Positions 1 to 10,355 are shown, counted from the first letter of the stretch. The stretch is 64,000 nucleotides of DNA from Gammaproteobacteria bacterium (GCA_021772975.1 JAJFKY010000016.1:124001-188000), one strand, 5' to 3'. The notes: generated by a model not told the origin, from the sequence alone. Translations and numbers: made by a program.

Positions 1-333
1 ACCAACATTCTGACCACTGATGTGGCCGTGCAGTCCGGGCAGAGCATTATCCTGGGCGGTCTGATCAGCGAGAGCTATCTGGAAACGGAAGGCGGGATTC
101 CATTCCTGCGCCGCATACCGCTGCTGGGTAAAGTTTTCAGCACCACCGAATACGATGTTGACCGCAATGAGATTATTGTGATTATCAAGCCAACGGTGGT
201 CGAGGCGATTGACAGATTGCAGGAAGTCTCCAACGAGTTGCGCAAGAGCTTTCAGGGGCTGCAGCCGTTTCGTAAGGCGCCGGAATTGCCGAATGAAAAA
301 ATTCCATCCGAATTTCCCGAAATAGGTGATTAG
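1..333 (+). CDS. gspD: Type II secretion system secretin GspD, C-terminal part (5' truncated by window edge)
   Basis: Frame 1 is open from base 1: TNILTTDVAVQSGQSIILGGLISE...GGIPFLRRIPLLGKVFSTTEYDVDRNEIIVIIKPTVV, the typical secretin C-terminal motif. Confidence 0.88.
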   Translation, partial: TNILTTDVAVQSGQSIILGGLISESYLETEGGIPFLRRIPLLGKVFSTTEYDVDRNEIIVIIKPTVVEAIDRLQEVSNELRKSFQGLQPFRKAPELPNEKIPSEFPEIGD

Positions 334-334
334 A

Positions 335-757
335 ATGACAAAGAAGCTGGTGCTGCGCACCGTTGTTTGGGTATTGTTGACCGTTGTGTTAGCGGCCTGT
401 GGCAATATCAAGCCGTCGCTGACGATGGCGGAGATCATTGCCCAGCGCGCTCAGGCGCGTGTTGATGCAATGATCAGTGGTGATTACGCCGCTGCTTATC
501 AGTATTACACACCGGGTTACCGCTCCAGTGTTGACCAGGCCGACTTTATAGTCCGCTTCAAGGTCAGTCGGGTCAAATGGACCGCTGGCCGCTTTGTAGA
601 TACCAACTGTGAGGATAAAGTCTGTAATGTCCGGATGGATATCGACTATTACATCGACGAGCCGCTGCGCGGAGTTTCCGAGTTCCGTGGCACCCGGCGT
701 ATCGAGGAACTCTGGATTGAGGTCGATGAGCAGTGGTATTATGTGGACGAGTCCTGA
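335..757 (+). CDS. Hypothetical lipoprotein
   Basis: Signal peptide with lipobox-like LTVVLAAC; ATG at 335 (GTG at 326 also possible). Confidence 0.7.
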   Translation: MTKKLVLRTVVWVLLTVVLAACGNIKPSLTMAEIIAQRAQARVDAMISGDYAAAYQYYTPGYRSSVDQADFIVRFKVSRVKWTAGRFVDTNCEDKVCNVRMDIDYYIDEPLRGVSEFRGTRRIEELWIEVDEQWYYVDES

Positions 758-951
758 GCAATCAGTTGGCTGAACGCTGATGGCAACTGGTTTTGAGTGT
801 GCTTCAGGATGATTGCGTTTCGCAAATAATTAAAGTAACATTAACACTGTGATCAGCTGCGCTTTGCCGATTAAGGCCCCTGTGGCCCGCAGGGAGAGTA
901 GCGATTGCAGGATAATTTCCTCTAGATTCTAGAACTTAGGAGTGATTTTTA

Positions 952-2403
952 ATGAATAAGAAAAGTTTAACAACTGCAGTGCTTGCTGGCCTGACCGGCA
1001 TCGCAGGCATTGTCAGTGTATCCAACGCGGTACATGTTAATCCGGACGGCACAGGACAGGTTCTGCTGTATCCTTACTACACCACCCGTGATGACAATGA
1101 CACTTTGATTTCTGTTGTTAACACAACCGAAGACGTGAAAGCGGTCAAAGTTCGTTTCATCGAAGGTGAAAACAGTCAGGAAGTGCTCGACTTTAACCTG
1201 TACCTGTCTCCATTTGACGTGTGGACCGCCACTATCTCTGATAGCGCTGCTACCGGAAATCCTGGCTTCTCAACCAACGACAATTCATGTCTGGTACCTA
1301 ATATCACCAGCTTTGAGTTCCTGACCACCCTGTTCGCAGGCGACGATCGCACCGGTGTTGACCGTGCTCGTGAAGGTTATGTGGAACTGATTGAAATGGG
1401 TGTTCTGGTTGGTCCGGAAGCTGCTTTCGCCGTACATGGCGCCGGTGGTGTTCCAGCTAACTGCCCAGGTCTGTCCAACGCATTTGTTGGCGGTGGCGTT
1501 TTCGCTATTGATCCAACCACCAACACCGCGCCACCTTCAGGTGGTCTGTTCGGTGGCGGTCTGGTAATCAACGTACCTGGCGCACGCGCTTTCGGTTATG
1601 ACGCAGTTGCACTGGAAAACTTCTTTGTACCTGTTGATAACGGTGATGGCACCTTTACCCCAGCGGTATCGCTGCACTCAAATCCAGGTGATTTGAACCC
1701 ATCGCTGAATAACGTATTCCCAGCTACCAGTAACGTAGTACTGGCTACCGGCACCGATCCTGTCGTTGTATCTGACGATTGGAGTGCTACCGGTGTTCCT
1801 GTACTGGCTGTTACCTCTGTATTCATGACCGATCAGGTAATGAATCAGTATGCTGCTGAAGCAGTTATCGGTGGTCACACTGAGTGGGTAGTTACCTTCC
1901 CAACCAAACGTTTCCACGTTGATGGTGTATCAGTACCTCCTTTCAACAGCACCTGGAATGGCAACACTGCTTGTGAAGAAGTAACGTTGGAATTCTGGAA
2001 TCGTGAAGAAGCACAGTCTCCATTGACTGGCCCACCAGTATCTCCACCACCAGTAGTACCAGGTCTGAACCTGTGCTGGGAAGTTAACGTTGTTACCTAT
2101 AACAATGGTGAAGCTTCTGATGGTCCTGATGGTCCTGTGATTTCTGAAGTATTAGGTTCTAACCTGTTTGTTGATTTCGATCTGCGTACCAGCCCTGGTT
2201 TTGAAACCGGTTGGGCTCAGCTTGGCTTCAATGGTGCAGGCCCTAACGGCGTTATCACCCATGAACTGACCAATGACGAAAGCGGCAACACCTATGTTGG
2301 TCTGCCGACTGTCGGCTTTGCAGTACAAAGTGCTGATAATGCTGGTTTGAATGCTCTGTTCGCAGCTGCCTTCAAACACGCTTATGCACGTGTAATCCAG
2401 TAA
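952..2403 (+). CDS. Secreted hypothetical protein (possible abundant surface protein)
   Basis: 483 aa ORF, signal peptide MNKKSLTTAVLAGLTGIAGIVSVSNA, preceded by TAGGAG RBS, followed by strong terminator. Confidence 0.8.
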   Translation: MNKKSLTTAVLAGLTGIAGIVSVSNAVHVNPDGTGQVLLYPYYTTRDDNDTLISVVNTTEDVKAVKVRFIEGENSQEVLDFNLYLSPFDVWTATISDSAATGNPGFSTNDNSCLVPNITSFEFLTTLFAGDDRTGVDRAREGYVELIEMGVLVGPEAAFAVHGAGGVPANCPGLSNAFVGGGVFAIDPTTNTAPPSGGLFGGGLVINVPGARAFGYDAVALENFFVPVDNGDGTFTPAVSLHSNPGDLNPSLNNVFPATSNVVLATGTDPVVVSDDWSATGVPVLAVTSVFMTDQVMNQYAAEAVIGGHTEWVVTFPTKRFHVDGVSVPPFNSTWNGNTACEEVTLEFWNREEAQSPLTGPPVSPPPVVPGLNLCWEVNVVTYNNGEASDGPDGPVISEVLGSNLFVDFDLRTSPGFETGWAQLGFNGAGPNGVITHELTNDESGNTYVGLPTVGFAVQSADNAGLNALFAAAFKHAYARVIQ

Positions 2404-2434
2404 GACTAGTCTAGTTTTACTATTGGATGTTTTC

Positions 2435-2461
2435 GGGGCCACCAACTTGGTGGCCCCTTTT
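2435..2461 (+). terminator. Rho-independent terminator
   Basis: Perfect inverted repeat GGGGCCACCAA-c-TTGGTGGCCCC followed by TTTT. Confidence 0.9.
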
Positions 2462-2574
2462 GCTGTTAAAGAAGTATATTATTTAACATTGTAGTAACGT
2501 TGAAAGGCACAAAATGTGCGTTTTATACCAGTCGAAATTGAAGTTAAATCGACGAAATGCCAACGAGGTTAGCA

Positions 2575-3948
2575 ATGCGTAATTTTTCAACACGATCCTT
2601 TTTTGTGCTATTGATTCTGGGTGCCCTGTTTCAGGCTTCAGTCAATGCACAGCAGCCGCGCGTACGGTTTAACTTGCCGTCCGGTGGGTTTCAAGAAGTA
2701 TGTCTGGAACAGGCTGCAGCCACAGTGGACGTGGAGGATGATACTGATATTCTGATTACTGCAGAGGCGGCCTCCAACGATCTGGGATGCCCCGGTCAGG
2801 ATCCGATTATTAACAGCGTGTCGGCTTCTCCGGCGGTGCTTGACTTGACCAGTTTGAACTGTGATCTGGACAACAATACGATAGATGATTCGGTATGTCT
2901 GTTCGTGAACTGGAATATTACCCCGGCGATATCGGATACGACCTGTGACATCGAACAGATCGAGCCGGTTACCAAATTCTCACAGACACCCTTTGAATTC
3001 AGCAACCCCAGTGCTTTTGTTGATCCAAACAATCCCAGCACATTTGTCAGTGTGATCAACGGGCTGGAATGGCCGGTTAATATGGCCACCGTAACCGCGG
3101 GATTGAAGCGCTTCCGCATCACCTGTACTTCAGCAGGCGGCGGTTCTCCGATTATCGACTTTTTTGAATCAACTTATATTGATGGCGCTGATCCAACGGT
3201 TACCATTGATACCTTTAATGTTGTAGAAACAACGGCGTTCCAGGGTGATACGATCAACTTCCAGTGGAATGTCACTTTAAGCAACGGCCCGGCCGCGCCA
3301 ACCTGTACGTTATCCTCACCCGGTACCATCAATCAGGTTACGGTCCCGGTCACGTCCAATCCAGACTCTGATACCGCTGTTGTCCGGGTAGATTCCCCGC
3401 TGGGTACACGGAACTTTACTTTCAGCTGCCGGCCGGACGCGGGTTCCGCGGTGACCGATAGCGATACCGATACGCTGATCGTCAGCGAAACGGTTACGCC
3501 ATGTCCGGCGCCCATTGTGCCTATACGTGATACCACATTGACTACCTACGAAGCGGCATTTGGCTCTCCGTGGCCGGGCCCGAACCAGGATCCTTTCAAC
3601 ATTACCGTTGATACCGGTGAATATATGGCGCTGCAGTTTACCGTTCCAGCCGCTGGTATTACTGGCAGCGTGAACTCCGTGCAGGCGCCGGTACCCAATA
3701 CCGCTGGACTGATTACTTCGCTTGATCCTTGTCCGGGTGTACTGGATACGATCGACCCTCAATGCGATGTTGATTTTCCTGCCGTCAAGACAGCCCTGCA
3801 ATGGTTTCACAGCAGTTCACCTGGTATGAATGGATGTGAATTACAGGTAGGCCAGACCTATTTCTATAACATCTTTTTCGGTAGTAGAAGTGGCGCCCCC
3901 AGCTGTGGCTTCAGCGCATGTGTCGCCAGGTTCAACAATATATTCTGA
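2575..3948 (+). CDS. Secreted hypothetical protein
   Basis: ORF 2557..3948 with signal peptide MRNFSTRSFFVLLILGALFQASVNAQ; ATG at 2575 gives the best signal peptide. Confidence 0.75.
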   Translation: MRNFSTRSFFVLLILGALFQASVNAQQPRVRFNLPSGGFQEVCLEQAAATVDVEDDTDILITAEAASNDLGCPGQDPIINSVSASPAVLDLTSLNCDLDNNTIDDSVCLFVNWNITPAISDTTCDIEQIEPVTKFSQTPFEFSNPSAFVDPNNPSTFVSVINGLEWPVNMATVTAGLKRFRITCTSAGGGSPIIDFFESTYIDGADPTVTIDTFNVVETTAFQGDTINFQWNVTLSNGPAAPTCTLSSPGTINQVTVPVTSNPDSDTAVVRVDSPLGTRNFTFSCRPDAGSAVTDSDTDTLIVSETVTPCPAPIVPIRDTTLTTYEAAFGSPWPGPNQDPFNITVDTGEYMALQFTVPAAGITGSVNSVQAPVPNTAGLITSLDPCPGVLDTIDPQCDVDFPAVKTALQWFHSSSPGMNGCELQVGQTYFYNIFFGSRSGAPSCGFSACVARFNNIF

Positions 3949-3955
3949 TGCAGCA

Positions 3956-3991
3956 GCCAGCTATACGATAAGCACCCCAGGTATAGCTGGC
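3956..3991. other. Hairpin upstream of terminator
   Basis: GCCAGCTATAC ... GTATAGCTGGC, 11-bp perfect arms. Confidence 0.6.
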
Positions 3992-4000
3992 AACTATCAC

Positions 4001-4033
4001 GCTGAGCATGGTCTAACCATGCTCAGCTTTTTT
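4001..4033 (+). terminator. Rho-independent terminator
   Basis: GCTGAGCATGG...CCATGCTCAGC followed by TTTTTTT. Confidence 0.9.
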
Positions 4034-4047
4034 ATTTAAGTCATATT

Positions 4048-4959
4048 ATGAAAAAAACTACCGGACTGTTGTTCTTCGTGTTGATTGTTTGCCTGCCTGC
4101 TGCTCAGGCTGATGAACAGTCATCGGTCATCATCAGCAAACAAGATGTCTCCCTCACCACCGAGGAAGTCAATCAGTTTCTGCTGACCATTCCGGAACAG
4201 GACCGGGAAATGTTTGCCGGTAATCCGCAACGCCTGATTGAAGCCATCGATAGTCTTATTATCAATAAAGTGGCTTATCAGGATGCCCTGCGGAGTGGCG
4301 TAGCGCAGCAGCCTGAAGTCAAAGCGAAGCTGGAGCAGACGCAACGACGGATTGTGATTGAAGCCTGGCTGGAAAAATATGTGGATCAGCAGCCCGAAGC
4401 TGATTATGCCGCACTGGCGCAGGAAAAATATATCCTGAACAAAGCTCAATACACCAGTCCGGCAACAGTTGATGTCAAACATATTCTGATTACGACCGGT
4501 CAGCGCAGTGCCGCTGAAGCACATGCCAAGGCAGAGCAATTGCTGCAGGACCTCAAGCGCAACGAGGCTGACTTTGATAAGCTCGCGGCCGAGCACAGCG
4601 AAGATCCCACTTACCCGGATAATCAGGGGCTGATTACCGGGATCCGCCAGGGTGCAACCGCGCCGGCTTTTGAACAGGCGGCCTTCGCATTGACCGAGGC
4701 TGCACCATTAAGTGAGGTGGTCGACACTCAGTTTGGCAGTCATATACTGTATCTTGCGGCCCGCCATCCGGCCCGGGAGCTGACGTTTGCGGAAGTTGAA
4801 CAGAGTTTGATTGATGAAGCCCGGCAGAAACAAAAAAGCAGAATCATGGGCAATTATCTGGATAAGATCAAGCAACAGGAAGTGACCGTTAATGAAGCTG
4901 TGCTGAACGATTTTCTGGAAAGACACAGGTCAGAACAACAGGTCGATCCGGGTAACTGA
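4048..4959 (+). CDS. Parvulin-type peptidyl-prolyl cis-trans isomerase
   Basis: VDVKHILITT...DFDKLAAEHSEDPTYPDNQGLITGIRQGATAPAFEQAAFAL...QFGSHILYL; signal peptide. Confidence 0.88.
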   Translation: MKKTTGLLFFVLIVCLPAAQADEQSSVIISKQDVSLTTEEVNQFLLTIPEQDREMFAGNPQRLIEAIDSLIINKVAYQDALRSGVAQQPEVKAKLEQTQRRIVIEAWLEKYVDQQPEADYAALAQEKYILNKAQYTSPATVDVKHILITTGQRSAAEAHAKAEQLLQDLKRNEADFDKLAAEHSEDPTYPDNQGLITGIRQGATAPAFEQAAFALTEAAPLSEVVDTQFGSHILYLAARHPARELTFAEVEQSLIDEARQKQKSRIMGNYLDKIKQQEVTVNEAVLNDFLERHRSEQQVDPGN

Positions 4960-4969
4960 TAAGCCGTTC

Positions 4970-5743
4970 TTGGCCATGTTTAATGCAACTCTAAAACAGT
5001 TGCTGTATTCGGAATTACAGGAAAACTTTAAGGAAACCATCCTGGCGCGATTCTGGTTTATTCTGGAACCGGTACTGATTACGCTAGTATATGTATTTGT
5101 ATTCGCGACCATTTTAGGTTCGCGTGATACCGGCATTGCAGGCGTTAATTATCCTGAATTTCTGGTGATCGGGTTATGGCCCTGGCTGGCCATCAGCCGC
5201 TCCATTGGCGGCAGTGTGGGGCTGGTCAAACAAAAATCCAGTTTGATCAAAAAGCTCAATATCCGCTCTGAGCTGTTTCTATACGCGCGCACCATCGCCC
5301 AGTTTCTGATTTACACAGCCACTTTTTTTATTGTTCTGCTGGTCCTGTCACAGCTGGGCGCAAATATTTATTTCGCCGGTCTGCTGGTGGTGTTACCGGT
5401 ATTTTTGCTGTTATGGGTATTTACCAACGGCATCGCGCTGATCATCAGTTCCCTGGCGGTATTTATCGATGACTTCAAGGTCATCGTGCCGTTGTTCCTG
5501 ACGCTGGCGTTCTTTTTGATGCCGATCATCTGGCCGGCCCATCTGTTGCCTGAGCATTTATCGTTTCTGATTGATTACAACCCGTTGGCGGTAATGCTCG
5601 ACTACCTGCGCGCCGCGCTGTTGCAGGGACAGTTGCTGCCGCAGCGCGGCGTACTGTATTTTATTCCGTTAAGTCTGCTGTTATACGTGCTGGGCAGGCT
5701 GTTGTACCGGCGTCTGTCACGCTACTTTCTGGATGTGGTTTGA
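4970..5743 (+). CDS. Polysaccharide ABC transporter permease (Wzm-type)
   Basis: ABC-2 type membrane protein ending LYRRLSRYFLDVV; directly followed by a Wzt-like ATPase. Confidence 0.85.
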   Translation: MAMFNATLKQLLYSELQENFKETILARFWFILEPVLITLVYVFVFATILGSRDTGIAGVNYPEFLVIGLWPWLAISRSIGGSVGLVKQKSSLIKKLNIRSELFLYARTIAQFLIYTATFFIVLLVLSQLGANIYFAGLLVVLPVFLLLWVFTNGIALIISSLAVFIDDFKVIVPLFLTLAFFLMPIIWPAHLLPEHLSFLIDYNPLAVMLDYLRAALLQGQLLPQRGVLYFIPLSLLLYVLGRLLYRRLSRYFLDVV

Positions 5744-5745
5744 GC

Positions 5746-6921
5746 ATGAAGCAATTACTGCAGCTTAACAATGTCAGCAAGCGTTATCCATTGCGCCTGA
5801 CCAGCGCCAGCAAGCTGTTGTATCTGTTCGAGATATTGTTGGGCAAGGGCCGGCACAAGCAAAAAACAGTCCTGTCTGATATTAACCTGGAAGTCCATGC
5901 CGGCCGCTCAATCGGCATCATAGGTTCAAACGGCGCCGGTAAATCCACCCTGCTTAAGATCATCTCCGGCATTATTGAGCCCAGTTCGGGCAGTGTGCGG
6001 CGTAACTGTAAACTGGCCATGCTGATTGAGCTGGGCGCGGGTTTTGATGATTCCAAAACCGGCTATGAAAATATTTTCATCAAATCCCAGTTACTGGGTA
6101 TGAGCCGGGCCGAGGTCAGGCAGCGGCTCAATGACATCATCGAATTCTCCGGGCTGGGTGACAACATTCACGATCCGGTGAGACATTATTCATCGGGTAT
6201 GGTGATCCGGCTGGGTTTCTCGATCTGTACCGCGGTATCGCCTGAATTGCTGATCACCGATGAAGTGCTGGCAGTGGGTGATGAGTCGTTTCAGAAGCGT
6301 TGTATCAAGTGGATCGATGGCTATCTGAAAAATGGCGGCACCCTGCTGATGGTATCGCACAGCATGTATCTGATCAGCCGTTTATGTCCGCACACGGTCT
6401 GGATCAAGGATGGCAAAGTGCATCTTGAGGGTGAATCCCACCAGGTGACCCAGGCATACCTGTCCTGGCATCAGGAACAGCGCAGTGCCGGACAAAAACA
6501 GGCCAGTGAGCAGCCCGATGATGGTCATTATCAGGTCAAATCGCTGCGCTGCCTGGATGGCGCGGGCAATGACCAGAACTGGTTTCAGCAGCCCGCGGAT
6601 ATCGAGCTGGAAATCATCCTGAGCGCACCGGACGGACGCGCGCCGGTAGCGGGTATCAGTATTGTCCGGGTGGATCGGGTCGCGGTGTACGGCATTACCA
6701 GCGAGCAGGATCAAATCGAGCCGACCCCCGGAGCGCAAGGCGAATATATTTACCGCTTACGTTTCCCCGACATACAGCTGCTGCCCGGGAAATACCAGCT
6801 CAGAGCCCACGCGCTGGACCCGGAAGGCATGCGGGTCTGCGATAACCGCTCACTGGATATTACTTTTACCGCTCAGACCATGGAAGTCGGTATGGTGCGC
6901 CTGCGGCACGAATGGGTTTGA
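5746..6921 (+). CDS. Polysaccharide ABC transporter ATP-binding protein with C-terminal Wzt-like domain
   Basis: Walker A GSNGAGKSTLLK, signature HYSSGM, Walker B LLITDEVLAVGDESFQ; about 150 aa C-terminal extension. Confidence 0.88.
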   Translation: MKQLLQLNNVSKRYPLRLTSASKLLYLFEILLGKGRHKQKTVLSDINLEVHAGRSIGIIGSNGAGKSTLLKIISGIIEPSSGSVRRNCKLAMLIELGAGFDDSKTGYENIFIKSQLLGMSRAEVRQRLNDIIEFSGLGDNIHDPVRHYSSGMVIRLGFSICTAVSPELLITDEVLAVGDESFQKRCIKWIDGYLKNGGTLLMVSHSMYLISRLCPHTVWIKDGKVHLEGESHQVTQAYLSWHQEQRSAGQKQASEQPDDGHYQVKSLRCLDGAGNDQNWFQQPADIELEIILSAPDGRAPVAGISIVRVDRVAVYGITSEQDQIEPTPGAQGEYIYRLRFPDIQLLPGKYQLRAHALDPEGMRVCDNRSLDITFTAQTMEVGMVRLRHEWV

Positions 6922-6932
6922 GCGGCGCTGCT

Positions 6933-7760
6933 ATGCCGGCGGTTATCATCATTCCGATCTACAATGCCTATGCCCGGCTGGAGCCGCTGTTTACCGCCCT
7001 GGCGCGCACCGCCGCTGAAATACCTGTTATCGCCATTAATGATGCCTCGCCGGATCAGCGTGTCGGAGATTACCTGCAAGCCCTGGACAGCGAACGATTT
7101 GCCTCGTTGAGATTGCTGGAAAATCCAGTTAACCAGGGCTTTGTGGCGACCGTAAACCGTGGCATCCAGATGTGTGATGGCGACGTCATTATCCTGAATC
7201 AGGACACCGTGGTGACCGGCAACTGGTATCAGAACATGCTGCGCGCCGGCGAGCTGGGGCAGGTTGCGACCGTTACGCCATTGACCAATAATGGCGAGAT
7301 AGCGTCGCTGCCGGAAATCTGCGTGAATCACCCGCTGCCCGAACAGCCAGAGCTGATGGCCAGGGCCTGTGTACTGGCCGGGCAACCAGGCTATCCTGAA
7401 ATACCCACGGCGGTAGGCTTTTGCATGCTGATCAAGCGTGCCTGTATCGATGCCATCGGATTGCTGGATGCCGGGCATTACGGCCATGGTTATGGCGAGG
7501 AAAATGATTACAGCTGCCGGGCGCGGGCGGCAGGTTTGCGCAACCTGCTGTGTGATGATGCCTACGTCGGGCATGTCGGCAATCAATCATTTCAGGACCT
7601 GGGTTTGCGGCCCAATGCTGAGGCTTTGCAGAAAGTACTGGCCAGATATCCGGATTACATGCAGCGTGTCAGAGCGTTTATTGAGCACGACCCGCTGCGC
7701 GAAAAACGCCTGAGAATCGATGCAATTTACCGGCAATTACTGAGCAATGAGTATGTCTGA
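6933..7760 (+). CDS. Glycosyltransferase family 2
   Basis: VIIIPIYNAYARLEPLFTAL...VIAINDASPDQRV...NQGFVATVNRGI. Confidence 0.85.
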   Translation: MPAVIIIPIYNAYARLEPLFTALARTAAEIPVIAINDASPDQRVGDYLQALDSERFASLRLLENPVNQGFVATVNRGIQMCDGDVIILNQDTVVTGNWYQNMLRAGELGQVATVTPLTNNGEIASLPEICVNHPLPEQPELMARACVLAGQPGYPEIPTAVGFCMLIKRACIDAIGLLDAGHYGHGYGEENDYSCRARAAGLRNLLCDDAYVGHVGNQSFQDLGLRPNAEALQKVLARYPDYMQRVRAFIEHDPLREKRLRIDAIYRQLLSNEYV

Positions 7761-8619
7761 GCAACAGCAACCTGAGCAGCAACTGGTATTTACCGGCGAA
7801 CGCTTCACCCCCGAATGTGTGCGTGAGATCTGGTACGAACATATGCACCGGTATGCCTTTGCCGCGGAACTGGTTAAAGGCCTGACGGTGTGTGATGCAG
7901 CCTGCGGTGAAGGTTACGGTACGGCGATTCTGCGCGCTCAGGCACAGCGTGTCGCCGGTGTTGATATTGACGAGCTCAGCATTCAGCATGCCAGCCGCCG
8001 TTATGGCGAGGACTTTCATCAGGCCAGCGTCACGGATATGCCGTTTGCGGATCACAGCTTTGATGCGCTGGTATCGTTTGAAACCATTGAGCATCTGGCT
8101 GAGCAGCAGGCCATGCTGCGGGAGTTTCGCCGGGTGCTCAAACCCGATGGTTTTGTGATCATTTCCTCACCGGATAAGCGCTGGTACTCAGACGCACGTG
8201 AGTACAGCAATCCGCATCACGTCAAAGAGCTGTACCGGGAAGAATTCAGCGCGCTGCTAAAGCAGTATTTTCCCTGTGTCAGCCTGTTCGGGCAAAGGCT
8301 GTTATTCCAATCAGTGATCTGGTCCGAAGCAGACAACCAGCAGCACAGCAACGGTTATCGCCTGCAGATTGAACACAATCAAAGCGTCTCCAGCAGCCCT
8401 CAATCAGCTTATCCGCCACTCTATAATATTGCCATCTGCGCAGCCGATAGCGCCCATCTGCCGGCGAACATCCCGGGTCTGTGCCTGTTTGGCGATAAAA
8501 ATGAAAGTGTGTATGAGCACTATAACGAGCAGGTCAGAAAAAATATTAAGGCGGGTCATGATTTGATGGAACGCGATCAACGGATTCAGGCACTGCGCGC
8601 CAAATTAGACGATCAATAA
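7747..8619 (+). CDS. SAM-dependent class I methyltransferase
   Basis: VCDAACGEGYGTAILRAQAQRVAGVDID...DMPFADHSFDALVSFETIEHL. Confidence 0.85.
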   Translation: MSMSEQQQPEQQLVFTGERFTPECVREIWYEHMHRYAFAAELVKGLTVCDAACGEGYGTAILRAQAQRVAGVDIDELSIQHASRRYGEDFHQASVTDMPFADHSFDALVSFETIEHLAEQQAMLREFRRVLKPDGFVIISSPDKRWYSDAREYSNPHHVKELYREEFSALLKQYFPCVSLFGQRLLFQSVIWSEADNQQHSNGYRLQIEHNQSVSSSPQSAYPPLYNIAICAADSAHLPANIPGLCLFGDKNESVYEHYNEQVRKNIKAGHDLMERDQRIQALRAKLDDQ

Positions 8620-8628
8620 CTCAAAGTC

Positions 8629-9483
8629 ATGCAACCCTCCACCGCCGTCAGTGTTGTTATTGTTAACTACAATGCCGGCGAATTGCTGGAGCAACTGGTA
8701 AAAAAGCTGCAGGCTCTGCCACTGCAACAAATTGTTGTCATCGACAACGCATCCAGCGACCAGTCAACGGCCAATATGGTCAGCGATAAACAGCTTCGCT
8801 GCATCATCAATCAAAAAAACCACGGGTTCGCTTACGCCTGCAATCAGGGCGTGGCTCAGACGGATACGCCTTTGGTGCTGATTTTGAACCCGGATTGTGA
8901 TTTATCGGCGGAAGCATTATCGCAACTTACCGATGTATTGGAACAACAATCACAAGCCGGGTTATGTGCGCCCCTGGTGCTGGATGCGCAAGGCCATGAG
9001 CAAAGTGGCAGCCGTCGGCATTTACCCACCCCATGGCGAATTTTACAGGCCTATACGGGTAAAAAACGGGCGCTGGATTTAAGAACTCAGGCGGTTCCAC
9101 AGCAACCGACCCAATTACCAGCCGTTAGCGGTGCATGCATGCTGATCCGACGAAGCGCTTGGGATGACATCGGGGGTATGGACGCCGGTTTTTTTCTGCA
9201 CTTCGAGGATTTGGATTTGATGGCCAGAATGCAACAGCAGGGATGGGGTATCTGGTTGCAGCCCGCCGCCAGCGTCAGGCATCTGGGCGGGCACTCCAGT
9301 CAGCAGCATGCCATCCGAGTCAGTTGGTACAAGCACAAAAGTTTATTGCGTTATTTGATCAAACACCATCCCGGATCAATACTGGCCTGGACGCTGATGC
9401 CGATACTGGCCATGCTGCATTTTCTGGCGGTGGCGCTATCGGCCATGCCCAAGGCAGCGATTAAAGCGATCACCCGACAATGA
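8629..9483 (+). CDS. Glycosyltransferase family 2 (rhamnosyltransferase-like)
   Basis: SVVIVNYNAGELLEQLV...NHGFAYACNQG...LVLILNPDCDL. Confidence 0.85.
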   Translation: MQPSTAVSVVIVNYNAGELLEQLVKKLQALPLQQIVVIDNASSDQSTANMVSDKQLRCIINQKNHGFAYACNQGVAQTDTPLVLILNPDCDLSAEALSQLTDVLEQQSQAGLCAPLVLDAQGHEQSGSRRHLPTPWRILQAYTGKKRALDLRTQAVPQQPTQLPAVSGACMLIRRSAWDDIGGMDAGFFLHFEDLDLMARMQQQGWGIWLQPAASVRHLGGHSSQQHAIRVSWYKHKSLLRYLIKHHPGSILAWTLMPILAMLHFLAVALSAMPKAAIKAITRQ

Positions 9484-10355
9484 AAATTCTGGTCACCGGC
9501 GCCAGCTCGCAAATTGGCTACTTTCTGATTCCAAGGCTGTTGCACAGCCGGCACCAGGTAACTGCCATTTCCCGCCAGCGCAAGCCCAACTGGATTGCCG
9601 GGCACCAGCATTTAACCTGGGGTTCGCTTGAAAGCCTGGATAAGCAGGGCCTGGACGCTATTGACGGTATTGTCTCCGCCGGGCCGTTATCCCTCACCAT
9701 TGAGCTGCTGCGGCAATGCCCGAAGCTGAGCCGTCTGGTGGCCATAAGCACCAGCAGCATCCGCTTTAAACAAAACTCCAGTGATGACCAGGAGGCCAGT
9801 CTGATCCAGGCCATTGCTGCGCAGGAGCAGCAGTTAAGCCGGTTGGCGGATGAGTCAGAGATTGACTGCGCGATATTGCGGCCGACGCTGGTGTATGGCG
9901 CTGGACTGGATAAAAATGTCTGCCAATTGGCGCGACTGGCGGAGAAATGGGGTCGTATTCCGCTGGTCTCAAAGGCCAGCGGTTTGCGTCAGCCAGTGCA
10001 TGCTGATGATCTGGCAAAGGCCAGCCTGGCATTAATCGAACAACCACAAACCGGGCACTGGTATGTCGGTGGAGAAACACTTTTGCGTTACCGGCAAATG
10101 GCCGAAGCCGTGTGTCTGGCACTAGGGCATGGCAAATTGCTAAGCCTGCCGCTGCCGATATTGAAAGTCCTATTGGGACTGGTGAAATTAACCGGGCAAT
10201 ATCCATCCATCAACAGCAATATGTTCGCCCGGCAGAGGTTGGATATGTGTGTGGATAATCAGCCTGCGATAAATGATTGGGGTTGGCAGGCAAGGCCATT
10301 TTCGCTGGAGCCGGCGGCTTTGCGGATGCCTGAGTGTCCGTTTTTGGTGGGGTAA
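9480..10355 (+). CDS. NAD-dependent epimerase/dehydratase (SDR family)
   Basis: KILVTGASSQIGYFLIPRLL Rossmann motif; LRPTLVYG. Confidence 0.8.
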   Translation: MKILVTGASSQIGYFLIPRLLHSRHQVTAISRQRKPNWIAGHQHLTWGSLESLDKQGLDAIDGIVSAGPLSLTIELLRQCPKLSRLVAISTSSIRFKQNSSDDQEASLIQAIAAQEQQLSRLADESEIDCAILRPTLVYGAGLDKNVCQLARLAEKWGRIPLVSKASGLRQPVHADDLAKASLALIEQPQTGHWYVGGETLLRYRQMAEAVCLALGHGKLLSLPLPILKVLLGLVKLTGQYPSINSNMFARQRLDMCVDNQPAINDWGWQARPFSLEPAALRMPECPFLVG

